Source: Bimuria novae-zelandiae CBS 107.79 (lineage: Eukaryota; Ascomycota; Dothideomycetes; Pleosporales; Didymosphaeriaceae). From it: DNA of 49,205 bases. The stretch lies in the NCBI GenBank assembly GCA_010015655.1, contig ML976668.1, positions 441,395 through 490,599 of the forward strand, read 5' to 3'. A program made the position numbers and the translations under genes. Numbering within the stretch: the stretch's first letter is position 1; the number at the start of each line of letters is the position of its first letter. The notes under the pieces were generated by a model. The model ran no database searches, was not told where the DNA came from, and worked only from the letters and a program-made list of their open reading frames with translations. Shown piece by piece: positions 22,714 to 33,381 of this stretch.

Positions 22714-24834
22714 ATGAAAGTTTACGCGCCACTGGCATGCTCGCTCGCGCTTGCAAGCTCAGGTATGTGCCTCGGCGATGTCACGTTCAATCGCTAAGTT
22801 TGTACAGTGCTTGCCCAAACATCAAAGCGGTACTGCGACGTAACTAGCTCGATATGTTACTCAGGGTGGACGGGCGGCAATGGAGTCACTATCGGTGTTG
22901 CTCTTCCTAACACTACTAAGCCGGGATTTGATACCGTGCTACAGATCGTCTCCCCTATATCCAATGGATGGGTTGGCTTCTCATGGGGCGGAACAATGCC
23001 CTATGTTCCTCTCACTCTCGGATGGGTAAACAAGGCCGGAAATACTGTGATATACTCTTCAAGAATGGCATTGTAGGTACTACTTTGCAGATGAAACATA
23101 CACGAATTGACCATTCAGTGGCTTGAGCATGCCGCAAGCGTATTCAGGTGCAGCGTACACATATCTAAAAGGAACGGGCTATAATGACACACATTGGACC
23201 TTGAACGTGCGGTGTCGAGGTTGTTCCCAATGGCAGGACACAGAGGGCAAGACTGTTTCGTTGGAACCCTCAAATGCGACAACACCTTTTGCGCATGCTC
23301 TCACCAACAAAGCGCCTATCCAGCCCGCCAAGAACACTTCAATATTCAACGTACATTCTTCATTTGGCCACTGGACACTGGACTTATCGCAAGGCAAGAA
23401 TGTGGATTTCGATAAACTTGTCGCAGCAAACCTAATTCCAGACGTACCGCCGGCGACTTCGAGTGTCCTTACACCTAGCTCGTCAACAAGTTCGCGTCTG
23501 AGTACGCTCAGCACGAGCGTGATTCCGTCATCAACGCCTGGTCCGATCCAAACGGGTGTTCCAAGCTCATGTGCTGGAGTGTCCTCTTTTCATTCTCCGG
23601 TGTTGACAGCCAATGGATGGAAAGCTGCGAAAGTGGCCGGGGATTTGGTGCAACCCAGGGGTTTGATCTTCGACACTGCGGGTCGTTTACTCGTGGTCCA
23701 GAATGGTCTAGGCATTACCGCGCACACAATCGGCAATGATGGCTGTTTGACTTCTGCAAAGACAGTGATCGCAGAGCGTAACCTCAATCACGGTATCGTC
23801 CTTAGTCAAGATGGAAAGACGCTGTATGCCAGCTCAGCCACTCAGGTCTACGCATGGGATTACGATGCTGCGACGGTCAGCGTAGGTGATTCTTCAAGGA
23901 TTGTGATCTCTGGAATGGATAACAAAGGACACGTAACACGTACACTTGCGTTCCCGCCAAAGCATCCTAACTTGCTCATCGTCTCCCACGGCTCGAATGA
24001 CAACTTTGACTACGAGGCGGGCAACATCAAGGTGGGCCGATCCTGCGTCAAGGCGTTCGATGTGAAAACGGTACCGACCAACGGCTACGACTATCCTACA
24101 GGTGGTTATCAATTAGGTTATGGATTGCGGAATGGCGTTGGCTTGGCCTTCGACGCTGATGGAGGGTAAGCTTCTGCCCAGTTTGCTCGCATGGCATTGA
24201 CTGATCACACGTCAGGCTTTGGGAGGTCGAAAATGCATCCGACGAAATCCACAGAACGGTGGACGGTGTAGGTGTCGATATTCACACTGACAATCCAGCT
24301 GACGAAATCAACTACATCGGTGATCCATCCAAGGTCAACACTCAATGGTACGGCTATCCTACATGCTATACCGTCTGGAAACCCGACCTCATCGCCGATC
24401 ACAAATTCGCCATTGGCGACCAGTTTGTACTCACGCCCAATGCTACATTCGCAGATGCGACGTGCAACACAAAGAGCGTGCCTGCGAAGCTCGCACTGCA
24501 AGCACACTCCGCGCCGCTAGATGCAGTCTTCGACAAGAACTTTACAAGCTTATATGTCACATTCCATGGGTCCTGGAATCGCAATCCCTCAACCGGTTTT
24601 AAGATCGTTCAAGTACCGTTTGCGAAGGGCGCTGATGGGTTTGCACCGAAGAGTGCGATCGAGCAGAGCAATGTCACGGGCTATACGGATATCCTTTGGA
24701 ATCCGGAAGTGGAGCATTGCAGCACGACACAGTGCTTCAGGCCAGTGTCGATTGCGAAGGACAAGTTCGAGCGCATGTATGTCACGAGCGACAGCGGGAT
24801 GGAGGGCGAATTGCTGTTGCTGGGCAAAGCATAG
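22714..24834 (+). CDS. secreted AA8 cytochrome-AA12 PQQ sugar dehydrogenase
   Basis: Four exons (22714-22762, 22808-23072, 23119-24165, 24216-24834) join in frame to 659 residues. The three introns are GT-AG and 45, 46 and 50 bp long. Residues 1-19 form a signal peptide ending LA|Q. Residues 20-200 are a cellobiose-dehydrogenase-type cytochrome (DOMON, AA8): GWVGFSWGGTM has the expected heme-ligand Met80, His184 in FNVHSSFGHW is the likely second ligand, and the RCRGC pair resembles the family disulfide. A Ser/Thr/Pro linker (~210-258) leads to a sorbosone/PQQ dehydrogenase (AA12) propeller with QPRGLIFD, LNHGIVLS, LRNGVGLAFD and VTFHGSWNR. In known AA8-AA12 enzymes, sugar is oxidised at PQQ and electrons pass to the heme, which can feed lytic polysaccharide monooxygenases. 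There is no C-terminal cellulose-binding module. The frame is free of RIP damage although transposons start 13 bp after the stop. Confidence 0.9.
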
Positions 24835-24840
24835 AGAATG

Positions 24841-24884
24841 ATCTGTAATGCTCGAAAATCGGGGAAAATCTTGGCAAAACCTTA
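24841..24884 (+). repeat. left terminal inverted repeat of Tc1-like transposon 3
   Basis: Starts ATCTGTAATGCTCGAAAATC and matches the reverse complement of 36988-37031 over all 44 bases. The outer CTG/CAG flanking the TA is also palindromic, so the exact end is ambiguous by a few bases. Fot1-like element A begins at 24885. Confidence 0.9.
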
Positions 24885-24933
24885 CCCTGCCGAGACAGTC
24901 AGTGCGCCGCGACACTAACGCGCCACCCCAACA
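24885..24933 (+). repeat. left inverted repeat of Fot1-like A
   Basis: CCCTGCCGAGACAGTCAGTG... through CACCCCAACA; exact inverse at 30352-30400. Unmutated in both copies. Confidence 0.9.
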
Positions 24934-24974
24934 GATGTAGCACCTCAACTTTGACGCGCCGCATCTCCACCAAT

Positions 24975-25290
24975 ATGGATCCGATTGAGGCTGCAATCAT
25001 CGCTATCGACTCACGAGAACCTGGAGAAACTTTCTTATATAGAAAAATTGCAGAAGAATTTGGTGTTGTGTGGTCAACATTAACGCGCCGGCATAGATGC
25101 GCCATGCAGGCGCGTACATAGCTACTACAGACTCGCCAAAATCTTAACTAACAACAAGAATCTAAGCTCCTATAGTATATACAGCGTCTTACTTAGAAAG
25201 GTCTACCCCCTACGCGTTAGATAATCCAAAACTTTGCATTAATTATTACTAAAAAGGATATCTCTATACGATAGGTTAATTGCTTTATTA
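24975..25290 (+). pseudogene. Fot1/pogo-like transposase A, N-terminal part
   Basis: Starts MDPIEAAIIAIDSREPGE with an intact first 35 or so codons, then the helix-turn-helix segment EFGVVWSTLTRRHR and the second DNA-binding half (IQRLT.KGLPPTR..IQNFA), with TAG/TAA at Gln, Trp and similar sites. It ends at a TA where the nested Tc1-like element begins. Joining 25290 to 28677 across one TA restores the reading frame into the catalytic half. Confidence 0.85.
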
Positions 25291-25295
25291 TCGTT

Positions 25296-25320
25296 TCCAA
25301 AATACCGTCCCGCCCCACTT
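25296..25320 (+). repeat. left inverted repeat core of Tc1-like transposon 2
   Basis: TCCAAAATACCGTCCCGCCC followed by CACTT; exact inverse at 28641-28665. The bases outside (TATCGTT) lack 4 bp compared with the right end (TATCGGTGCTC). Confidence 0.9.
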
Positions 25321-25439
25321 TGGCGGATTTTTCTATTAGCACTTAGTAATTGGTTCCTCACCAACACTTTCGTACACCTGTTTTGTGAGCGATAAAATGA
25401 TTACACGGAATATTTACCCTAGGTAAATAATACCGCAGG

Positions 25440-26485
25440 ATCTAGGGAGACCTACTAGGCACTACTTATAGTAATTACTTATTTAGGCTATTATAGATCG
25501 CGTTAATAATAGGAAAAATAATAAAGCTATCTATAGAGAGCTTAGCGTCGACCTAAAAACAGTACGCAAATACAGGCTTAACCTAAAGACCTTTAGTAAG
25601 CTAATTAGGCTAAGATACGTACGTTGTGGCAGGCTACTTTTATTTAAGTAATACTATAAAGACGCGCTGCTTAAGATGCTACGTAGCAAGCTAATATCTT
25701 ATATAGATAAGATACAGGACTTCTTATACGATAAGTACGACGTCAAGGTATCCCTTATAACTTTAAATAGAGAGCTTAAAGCCATGCGATAAAGTAAGAA
25801 GGCAGTCTTAAAAGTAGCTAGGGAGCGTTATAAGGATCTTTATTAAGCCTTTTAAGCGCGTTGCTAGTAAATTTATTAACCTAATTAGATTATCTATTTT
25901 AATAAGAGCGCTTATAACGAGCGTATAGGGGATTAAAAGTATAGTTAGAGTAAAGTTAATATAGCCTACCACGTTAGCTACTTAGCTAAGCGCTTAAAGA
26001 GGTAGAGCTTACTACTAGCTATAGACGTTAATAGATACCTTGCCTATATAATTTTTTAGGGAGCGATTACTGCGGAGCTAATAAAGGACTTTATTACTAA
26101 TTAAGTACTCTTACACTGTAGTCCTTAGCTAGGAAAACGCTTAGTAATAGTCCTTAATAACGCGTCTATCTATTAATTAGTAAGGCTAGCTAATATATGC
26201 GCAAAGGCAGGCGTAATTATAAAGTTTCTACCTCCTTACTTACCTAATATAAATCTAATCGAGCAGACCTTTAAGGCGTTAAAGACCTAGATTTAGTAGT
26301 ATTACTAGGGCGCTAAGGCGTACGATAAATTTAAGTATTTTCTAAAGGAAGCTATATTAAGTATATACTATAAAAGCTCTATAGGTAACTTTTTTAGGTA
26401 CTATAGGTAGGCGCTATAGAGGTATTATACTATAGTTAATAGTATATATTTAGTATTCGCCGGAGTGGTTTTATACTATTGTTAG
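25440..26485 (+). pseudogene. Tc1/mariner-like DDE transposase of transposon 2
   Basis: Recognisable pieces in order: FNKSAYNERIGD (equivalent to the DESG..ERIGDRKYG block), LLAIDVNRYLAY, GAITAELIKDF, RLVIVLNNASIY (catalytic Asp now Asn) and FLPPYLPNINLIEQTFKALK (NPIE Glu kept). Stops replace Gln/Trp codons. It parallels the transposase at 1000-1940 over its whole length. The start is unresolved. Confidence 0.8.
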
Positions 26486-26859
26486 TAGTACATAGTTAGA
26501 TATATTCTGTTAGAGTTAGTTTTAGAGATTAGAAATCTAGCACTTGCTATAATATAAATATAGTAATCTTATAGTAGTATAAGGGTAATTTAAGGCTACT
26601 AAATTAATTACTATTATCTATTTTAGTGTAGCTAGCGTGGTGGTAGAGTTGCAGAGGGTGAGGCGTACGGTGAGTAGACAAGGCGAGAAAGTTGGTGTTT
26701 AATTATACGAACAAGGTAATTATATCGGGCGATATCTATAGGATATGGCCCGTGCCCTACGCGTCGAAGATAACACCTCTACGCCCTCTGCTCGATTACC
26801 TCTACACGATTACCTCTACACGATCACCTCTACACGATCGTCTCTCCGCCCTCTGCCTG

Positions 26860-28533
26860 AGTAGCTCTTAGCTGCTGTTTCTGCTCATTATCTTACCGCT
26901 GTAGCTCCCTACATGCCTCTCGATCACTCTCTGAAAGTCCAGGATACTGGAGTTGCCACCGAAATGCCATTTTACGGAGTCGCAGAAGTAGTGCGATTGG
27001 CAGCTTAAAATTATCTTTCTAAATCTTGTACGGCATGCCTATATTAGATCTATCTATTAGCATGTTTAGATTAATCCGCCTGGCCTTAATAACCCTTCTA
27101 AATACTATTTTAATTTCTAGCACCTTTGCAGCCATTGCCTAATCTATCTACTAGTTAAAGAAGTGCTAAGTCTAATATAAGAGCTCTATGTTATTCTCGT
27201 ACGTTAGATCTCTCTATGTTAGATCTTTCTACGCTGGCGCTGGCACGCTCGGAGCACTTGCAGAGTTGATAGCGGGCGCTATAGGTATAGGTGCCTGCCG
27301 TGCAAGTAGCTAACTTTGTGCTAACTAACTAATAGATAGCGCGCTGGCAGCAATCGCGCTTATAAAGCTATTTACTATAAACATAGACGTAGACGCTAAG
27401 CCCTATTACGCCTTCTCCTTTGCCTTCTCTTTCGCCTTTAGGTCCCTCGCTGTACGCAGAGCAAGGCGTATAGTATTGTCTGGCACGTTAACGCTGCACC
27501 TCTCGAGGCTAATGTTGCGCGCCTACATGGCCACAATATTACTGCTCACTAGGAAATGGTTCTTAAATCGATTAGGCTGGCCAGGCGTACGCTGGACCCA
27601 GCAGACGTACGGGTAGTTACTATAGTAGGTATCCTGGCACCTCCACTTATCGCGGATAGCTATTAAAGGTCCCTTAGCGACAGCATAGCTAGTAAGGATC
27701 TTTAGCAGCTCTTGTAGCTACCTTTGTATTATAGTAAGTTAAACCTGGCCCTAGGAGCTAGACGAGCCTCTACTACGTTATTAGCCTATAGGACTAATTA
27801 CCTTTATAGACTTAGTAGTAAGCGTCGCGTTAAAGCTAAGATACGTTATATTAATTAAGGACTCCCTTAGGTGCTGCGCGTATTTTATAATATAAATAAA
27901 ACTAGTAGCGTTTCTACGCTTAAGCGATTACTATAGCTTTTACCTTTTTAGGGTCTTTTGCCTGTACGCGTAGCCAGAAACGTCCCTAATTATTACTTTC
28001 TATAGTAGAGTTATCTCTATAGCTAAGTCTTAAGTAACCTTATTTACTTATATTTAAAACTAACTAGCGTAGTAGTGCTCTAGGATAAACTCTATATTAA
28101 ATCTTAGCTTATAGAGCTCCTTTTTAGGACCTATAAAGGCCTGCCAGCGATAAGTAACATACGGCGACTCTGCTTTAGATACCCTAGTAGCTAATTTTAG
28201 CTTATCTTCCTAAGTTTCTCCCTGCGTAGGGTTACTAATTAGATTAGATATACATCTGCTAGGCGGGTTACTAGGCAGGTTACTAGGTAGATTACTAAAT
28301 AATATAATTGCTAGCAATAGCTACGCAGACGGAGGCTTAATATCCTAATTAAGGCTAACTAGATTAAATACAGCGTTGCCTTCCGCTAGAGGAGGAGCCT
28401 TCTTAGATACTTTTCTCCGTAACTTAGCACCTTTAGTAGCTACTATAAGCGCCTAGCGCGCACGTTTTAAAGGATTTTAACCCCTATTAAATAGCTAAGT
28501 AGCTGTACGCTTACGTTAACTACGTGGCGGCAT
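26860..28533 (-). pseudogene. companion gene of Tc1-like transposon 2
   Basis: The minus-strand frame from an ATG at 28533 (MPPRS.RKRT) has a basic N terminus (GAKLRRKVSKKAPP). A central region contains W-R-C-Q-D-T-Y-Y-S-N-Y-P-Y-V-C (27607-27651; the second Cys is now Tyr), followed by NRFKNHFLVSSNIVAMWARNISLERC and an Ala/Lys/Glu tail. A C-terminal block reads MLIDRSNIGMPYKIQ near 27040-27080. The order and spacing match the gene split between 10728 and 2280. About 550 codons, many broken by RIP. Function unknown; its presence with each transposase suggests a transposition accessory role. Confidence 0.65.
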
Positions 28534-28640
28534 AATATAGGTATTAATATAAGGTAAATATTTGCTGTAATTATTATTTTACTAATAAATTGGGTGATAG
28601 AAAATATTTTCTGGGAAGCTGGGTCCACTTCGGCTGCCCG

Positions 28641-28665
28641 AAGTGGGGCGGGACGGTATTTTGGA
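28641..28665 (-). repeat. right inverted repeat core of Tc1-like transposon 2
   Basis: AAGTGGGGCGGGACGGTATT followed by TTGGA; exact inverse of 25296-25320. This end is unmutated in composition. Confidence 0.9.
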
Positions 28666-28676
28666 GAGCACCGATA

Positions 28677-30300
28677 TCGGGCGCTACCCCAACTCCCTAA
28701 TCTCGCGATAGACGACTGGGCTAGATAGTAATCGCCACAACGCTGATTTAGGCGCAAGATATAGGCTCTACTTTAAGCTTCTATATAAGAAAATTATAAA
28801 GTATAGCATAGAGCCTTAGCATACCTATAATATGGACGAAAAAGGCTTCCTACTCGGCATCACCGGCAGGTTAAAAAGGATCTTCGATAGGCCTATATAT
28901 GAGAGTTGCCAAGTGAGGCAATCTATCTAGGATGGCAGTCGTGAGTGGATCTCGCTCATCGCATGTATATGCGCCGATAGATCTATTGTTAATCTATTAC
29001 TAATCTATTAATCTAACGCTGAGACTCTACAATCAAGCTAGGTTAAGGAAATTAACGTTAATTCTTATAGAGTCTTTATTACCTTATTAACCTCTGGATA
29101 GTTAAATAACAAGATAAGGCTTTAATAGCTAAAATAAGTGTTTAATCGCTGTACTAAGGAGAAGGCTTAATAATAGTAATAACTTTTAGTCCTTAATAGG
29201 CATGGATCTCACGTTACTATAGATTTTATTAACTACTATAATTAGAAAAAGATCCTCCTTGCGATATTTCCCCCTTACGCCACTTATACGCTATAGCCTC
29301 TAGACGTCTATGTGTTTAAGTCTCTTTCTATTGCCTACTCCGACGAGCTCTCCGCATACCTATATAGGAGTTAGGGGCTATTAACAATTGCTAAAAGAGA
29401 CTTCTTTATACTATTCTAGAGGGCCTAGACAACGTTAGTTACGCCGCAATTAATTACTAAAGCTTTTAAGTGTATAGGTATCTCGCCGCCAGATCCTACA
29501 CTAATCCTTAGTTAATTTAATAAAAATAAGTCTCTAGAATAGAGATCGCGTAAAAGCTCTACTTTAGTACTTAGCGCGTCTAATTAGCGCAAAATTAATT
29601 GGCTTTTAAAAGTTATTATTAATACAGGGGGAGGTAATAAGGCCAAGAAGCTAAGTCGCACTATACACTTAATCTCTATACAAAAGCAGCTCCTAGAGCA
29701 TGAGAATTAGGGGCTACAAGAAGCCCTCACAAACTAGAAACAGCGTTAAATAAAGGGCAGGACTCTACCTTTTAAGTAGCTAGATAAGTAGCATAGAGGA
29801 TCTATTTTCTAGTTACCTGCCTGCGTACAGAGGGCGCGCGATTCTCTCAGCCAATAAAAGGCTGAAAAGCAATAACTACAACTCTAGAAAAGTAAGCAGA
29901 GAGAGATCTAAATAGTAAATAGGCAGCTTAAAGCTTATCTACTATAAGAGAAGCGTGTTACGCGTGTAGTAGCTAAAAATACGCGCACTAAGGAGAAAGC
30001 TAATTAGGCTACTAAGTAACGCCTCTGTTAATAGGCTTATAAGGCTTAACAACAACTTTAAAAATATCTTAAAATTACTAAAAAGGGAAGCCAGAATGCT
30101 TTAAAAGCTACTTATATAATTATAAAGAGGAAGAAGCCTACGCCAGCATCTATATACGTTAATATAGTAATATCTACGCTATTAGCGCTAGCATCGTGTA
30201 GTGGCTAAATAATTAGAACACTAAGTAGATATCTATAATTTAACTAGCTAGTAATCTTTTATAGCTCTATAAAATCTTAACTCTAGAAAATTTCGCGATA
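28677..30300 (+). pseudogene. Fot1/pogo-like transposase A, catalytic part
   Basis: Continues with TGLDSNRHNADLGARYRLYF, the NMDEKGFLLGIT block (catalytic Asp of DDE_1), RKILLAIFPPYATYTLQPLDV-type sequence near 29250-29310 including the PPYATY..QPLDVYVFK signature, and KCIGISPPDP near 29470. Stops replace Gln/Trp throughout. The C terminus is not fixed; the last recognisable residues are near 30250-30300. Confidence 0.8.
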
Positions 30301-30351
30301 AAAGCTTTTGTGTAAAACTCTATAGCCTTATGTTGCTGGCTGCGGTGCTGG

Positions 30352-30400
30352 TGTTGGGGTGGCGCGTTAGTGTCGCGGCGCACTGACTGTCTCGGCAGGG
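30352..30400 (-). repeat. right inverted repeat of Fot1-like A
   Basis: TGTTGGGGTGGCGCGTTAG...CTCGGCAGGG, the exact inverse of the left end, followed by TA (30401-30402). Confidence 0.9.
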
Positions 30401-30402
30401 TA

Positions 30403-30451
30403 CCGTAGCTTGGCAGTTGGCGCGCCGCGTTACCAAACGCGCCACCCCAAC
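30403..30451 (+). repeat. remaining inverted repeat of Fot1-like B
   Basis: 49 bp next to the shared TA. The inner 15 bases are identical to the inner part of element A's repeat; the outer part differs, indicating a separate subfamily. No inverted partner is present near 33380-33450. Confidence 0.75.
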
Positions 30452-31318
30452 ATGATCGCTCGGCCAGCAACATGAGGCTACTGAGCCACCCACAATTAAT
30501 ATTATCACGAGATTTTCTAGAGTTAAGGTCTTTAAGGCCTATAGATAATTATTAGCTACTTAGATTATTAATATTTTCTTAGTATTCTAATTATTTGGCC
30601 GCTGCGCGACTTTAAGGCGGATATAATAAATAAGGCCTTATTAACATCTATAGCCTCACGCTAAGGCTGTTTTTTCTTAATAGCCTTATTAGGAGGCTTT
30701 AAGACATTCTTACTACTTAATTTAGATATTTTAATATATTTTTAAAGTTAACTTTATACCTTACGGGCCTGTTACTTAAGGCGTTACTTAGTAGCCTTAT
30801 TAGCCCTCTGCTTTACGCGTATATCTTTAGTAGTTACTTAAGTAATACGCCTTTCCTAAAGTAGCCTTATTTTAAGCTACTAGCTAGCCTAACAGGCTTC
30901 TACTTACTTACTTTTTTAAAGCTATAGTTACTGCGCTTTAGTATCTTTTTCGTGTTAATAATTACGTGCCCGCTGTACGCTATAGGGTAACTAAAAAATA
31001 GCTCTACTATAATACTTATTTAGCTAATTAAAAGGTAGAGGCCTACCTTACTTTAAAAGTTTCTTTTATATTACTAGAGCCTCTCGCAGACCTTTATTTT
31101 TATACTTTAAGAGTTACTTTTATATAGAGATTAAGTATATAGTTTAACTTAGCTTTTTAGCCTTATTACCATCTTTTATATTAATAATAGCCTTTAGTAG
31201 CCGGTTAATCTTTCTCTAATCTAAAGTACTAAGTATTAAGGTTAAGCTCTTTTATAATTATTAATTAAGAGGTATAGTCTAATTAAATTGCTTAAAGATA
31301 GTTATTAGATCTAGCGGG

Positions 31319-32224
31319 TTGGTTGGTTGGTTGGTTGGTTAGTATTCATTTTTTGTCTAGTTAATGGGGATTAAGTCCACCATCTCGCCTCCCGAAGGGC
31401 ATATACAACGTGCTAAGCTATAGAATTACAGTACTAATATACTACCTTAGAAAGCATTTCTTGCCTGCGCGGGTATTGCTACTATTTTAAGCTATAGCTC
31501 CCCTTCCCGTTAGGGAGACTAAGTAGTGTATGTACATTAGGGTGAATCCCTTATGTGTGTTTAGAGGCAGTTTAGTGCTGTAAGAAGAAAGAAAAGGAAA
31601 GAGTGGATAGGTGTAGAGAGCCAGTGCTCTATTAAATTAGAGCCGTGGCTCTGCGCAAGGAGAGCCTTTGTACCAGGCTTGGCGATGCCTGTGTCGAAGG
31701 AGATAGGTGTAGTAGGAAGGCAGAGCCAGGCCTGTCCTTCTTCTTTATCCCCAAGAGTCATATAATATAAGGCTAGGCTGGCTGCCTTATTTGCGTGTTG
31801 TGTTAGGTTAGGGACGTTGATAGTTAGTCTTTAGAGAGCTGCGGGCAGCTCTTGTCGTTATAGGTGTTAAGAGCTAGTGCTCTGTCGAATCGTGCCATGG
31901 CTCTTCGCATAGAGAGCCTTTATATTTAGGCCTAGTAGGTGCCTATATCTTGCAAGAGTAAGGAGTGTCACGACTGTCTCCTTATCTTAGCTATAGTTAT
32001 AGCCTTTAACTAAACGTAAAAATCTAAGCGGCGCACGGGCCATTTTAAAAAGATTTTAGCTTACTAGGGAGCTAAAAGAGAAAATAGGGCAGCGCGCCTG
32101 CTACAACGCCTATAGCTAAAAGAGGACGCTGGAAAACAGATTTACGAAGGCATTTAAGTCGTGTTTTAACGAAAAATCGATGGATATTAACCTTTCGGTG
32201 ACCTGGAAAAGTTGATGTTCGGTG
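31319..32224 (-). mobile_element. 906-bp non-LTR (SINE-like or truncated LINE) insert
   Basis: Flanked by a perfect 14-bp duplication TTAGATCTAGCGGG (31305-31318, 32225-32238) inside transposase B. One end is a simple repeat (TTGG)5 at 31319-31338, a CCAA tail when read on the minus strand, which is a hallmark of target-primed reverse transcription. No reverse transcriptase is recognisable. A 67-codon frame on the minus strand (31561-31761) is the only open stretch and has no known domain. Two diverged internal copies of an AGAGC.AGTGCTCT...GAGAGCCTTT unit (31617-31673 and 31870-31922) are present. Only partly RIP-mutated. Confidence 0.75.
31617..31922. repeat. pair of ~55-bp internal repeats in the SINE-like insert
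   Basis: AGAGCCAGTGCTCTATTAAA at 31617 and AGAGCTAGTGCTCTGTCGAA at 31870, each followed by a CATGG/GTGGCTCT core and GAGAGCCTTT. Most differences are transitions. Each contains an AGAGC...GCTCT palindrome. Confidence 0.65.
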
Positions 32225-33381
32225 TTAGATCTAGCGGGAAGATGCCTGTAGCTTTAAAGGCTTAGAGGATTAATAGCTACCTTATAGTGCTAACTTAGGC
32301 CTTTTAGAATAGGCTAAAGAAGTCTCTTTTGGCAATAGAGGCTAGCCCCTGGCTGTTCTATAAGAAGGCTAATAGCTTATTTAAATACGCTATTAATAGA
32401 GGCTTAAACACGCAGACATCGAGAGGCTATAACGTATAAGTTAAATAAGGTAGATAGATAGCTAATAGGATCCTATTACAATCGCAATAGTTAATAAAAT
32501 CTATAGTAATATAAGATCTATAGCTATCAAGGATTAATAGTTAATATAATTATCTAGCTTTTAACTTTATAAAGTAATTAAATACTTATTAAAGCCATGC
32601 GAGGCCTATCTAATTGCTTAACTAGTTAGATTTAGATATAGTAATAAAGGCCTAATAGTGTTAAGGGTTAAGATCCTCGACCTAGCTTAATTGTATGTTT
32701 GTAGAGGTGGCCTGATAGATCAGAGCTGGATCTAGGGCAGATCCGTCGGCGCATATACAGGCTATAAGCGATATCCACTCGCGGCTGCCATCCTGGATAG
32801 CTTGCCTTACAGCCTTGCTCTCGTACAGAGGCCTATCAAAGATCCTCTTTGAGCGGGAGGTGATGCCAAGTAGGATGCCTTTCTCGTCCATATTATAGAT
32901 ATCTCGAGCCTCAATCTGATACTGCTCTATCTTCTGCTGTAGGAGGTCGAAGTAGAGCTTATATTTAGCTAGGGAATCAGCTTTATGACGATTACTATTA
33001 ATACTAGTTGTCTATCGTAATATTAAGGATTTAGCGTAACGCTAGATAAAGCAATTAACCTATAATAAGCTAACGTTTTTTTAGCTACTATAGAGGTAAA
33101 GCTCTATATTATTTGCCGTATAGGAGGAAGGCTACGTTTAGTAAGGCGCTTAATATATTGTAGAAGCTTCTGTTCTTGCTGTTAGGTAATATTTTAGCTA
33201 TGTTATATAGGAACCTGCTATTAGCTAATAAAGTGCTTATGCTAGCGCGTTAGTGTAGATTATATAATACTAAATTCTTTTGCAATTTTTTAATACGAGA
33301 AAGATTCTCCTAGTCTCCGTGATTTAATTACTTCTATCGCGGCCGTAATCGGGTCCATATTAGTGGAGGTGCAGACGCGTT

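Larger units (their letters stand above)
25291..28674. mobile_element. two-gene Tc1/mariner-like transposon 2
   Basis: A 25-bp perfect inverted core (25296-25320, TCCAAAATACCGTCCCGCCC..., and 28641-28665) lies just inside the ends, and TA duplications (25289-25290, 28675-28676) flank the element. Removing it with one TA restores the Fot1-like reading frame, which fixes the boundaries. It encodes a DDE transposase (~25440-26485, plus) and a convergent companion gene (28533 to ~26860, minus). Same family as transposon 1: equal termini (TATCGGTG...), same gene order, similar proteins. RIP-mutated. Confidence 0.9.
24885..30400 (+). mobile_element. Fot1/pogo-like transposon A
   Basis: 49-bp inverted repeats (24885-24933, starting CCCTGCCGAGACAGTC, and 30352-30400) are flanked by TA at 24883-24884 and 30401-30402, the target typical of Fot1/pogo. 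Transposase begins at 24975 on the plus strand. It is interrupted by a 3.4-kb element (25291-28674). Without it the transposon is about 2.1 kb, normal for Fot1. RIP-mutated, except near the left end. Confidence 0.9.
30460..33358 (-). pseudogene. Fot1/pogo-like transposase B
   Basis: The minus-strand frame starts at 33358 (MDPITAAIEVIKSRRLGE), with helix-turn-helix residues EFS.....STLTR. An open stretch at 32682-32891 holds MDEKGILLGITSRSKRIFDR (DDE_1 catalytic block), then RDFFSLF and KATGIFPLDL, where the 906-bp insert interrupts. After the insert it continues to ~30460. Stops at Gln/Trp codons elsewhere. It would recognise its own inverted repeats and insert at TA. Confidence 0.8.
30403..33381 (-). 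mobile_element. Fot1/pogo-like transposon B, 5' end deleted
   Basis: Minus-strand Fot1-like transposase with one terminal repeat (30403-30451, starting CCGTAGCTTGGCAG) next to TA 30401-30402. Its sequence just inside (ACGCGCCACCCCAAC) matches element A. The leader upstream of the ATG (33358) follows element A for about 23 bp, then changes to unrelated sequence at ~33381. So the 5' inverted repeat is missing. It contains a 906-bp insert (31319-32224). Confidence 0.8.

Noticed and set aside
23179..24996. Several open frames opposite to or out of frame with the dehydrogenase exons
   Set aside because: They overlap exons with conserved domain motifs and show none themselves.
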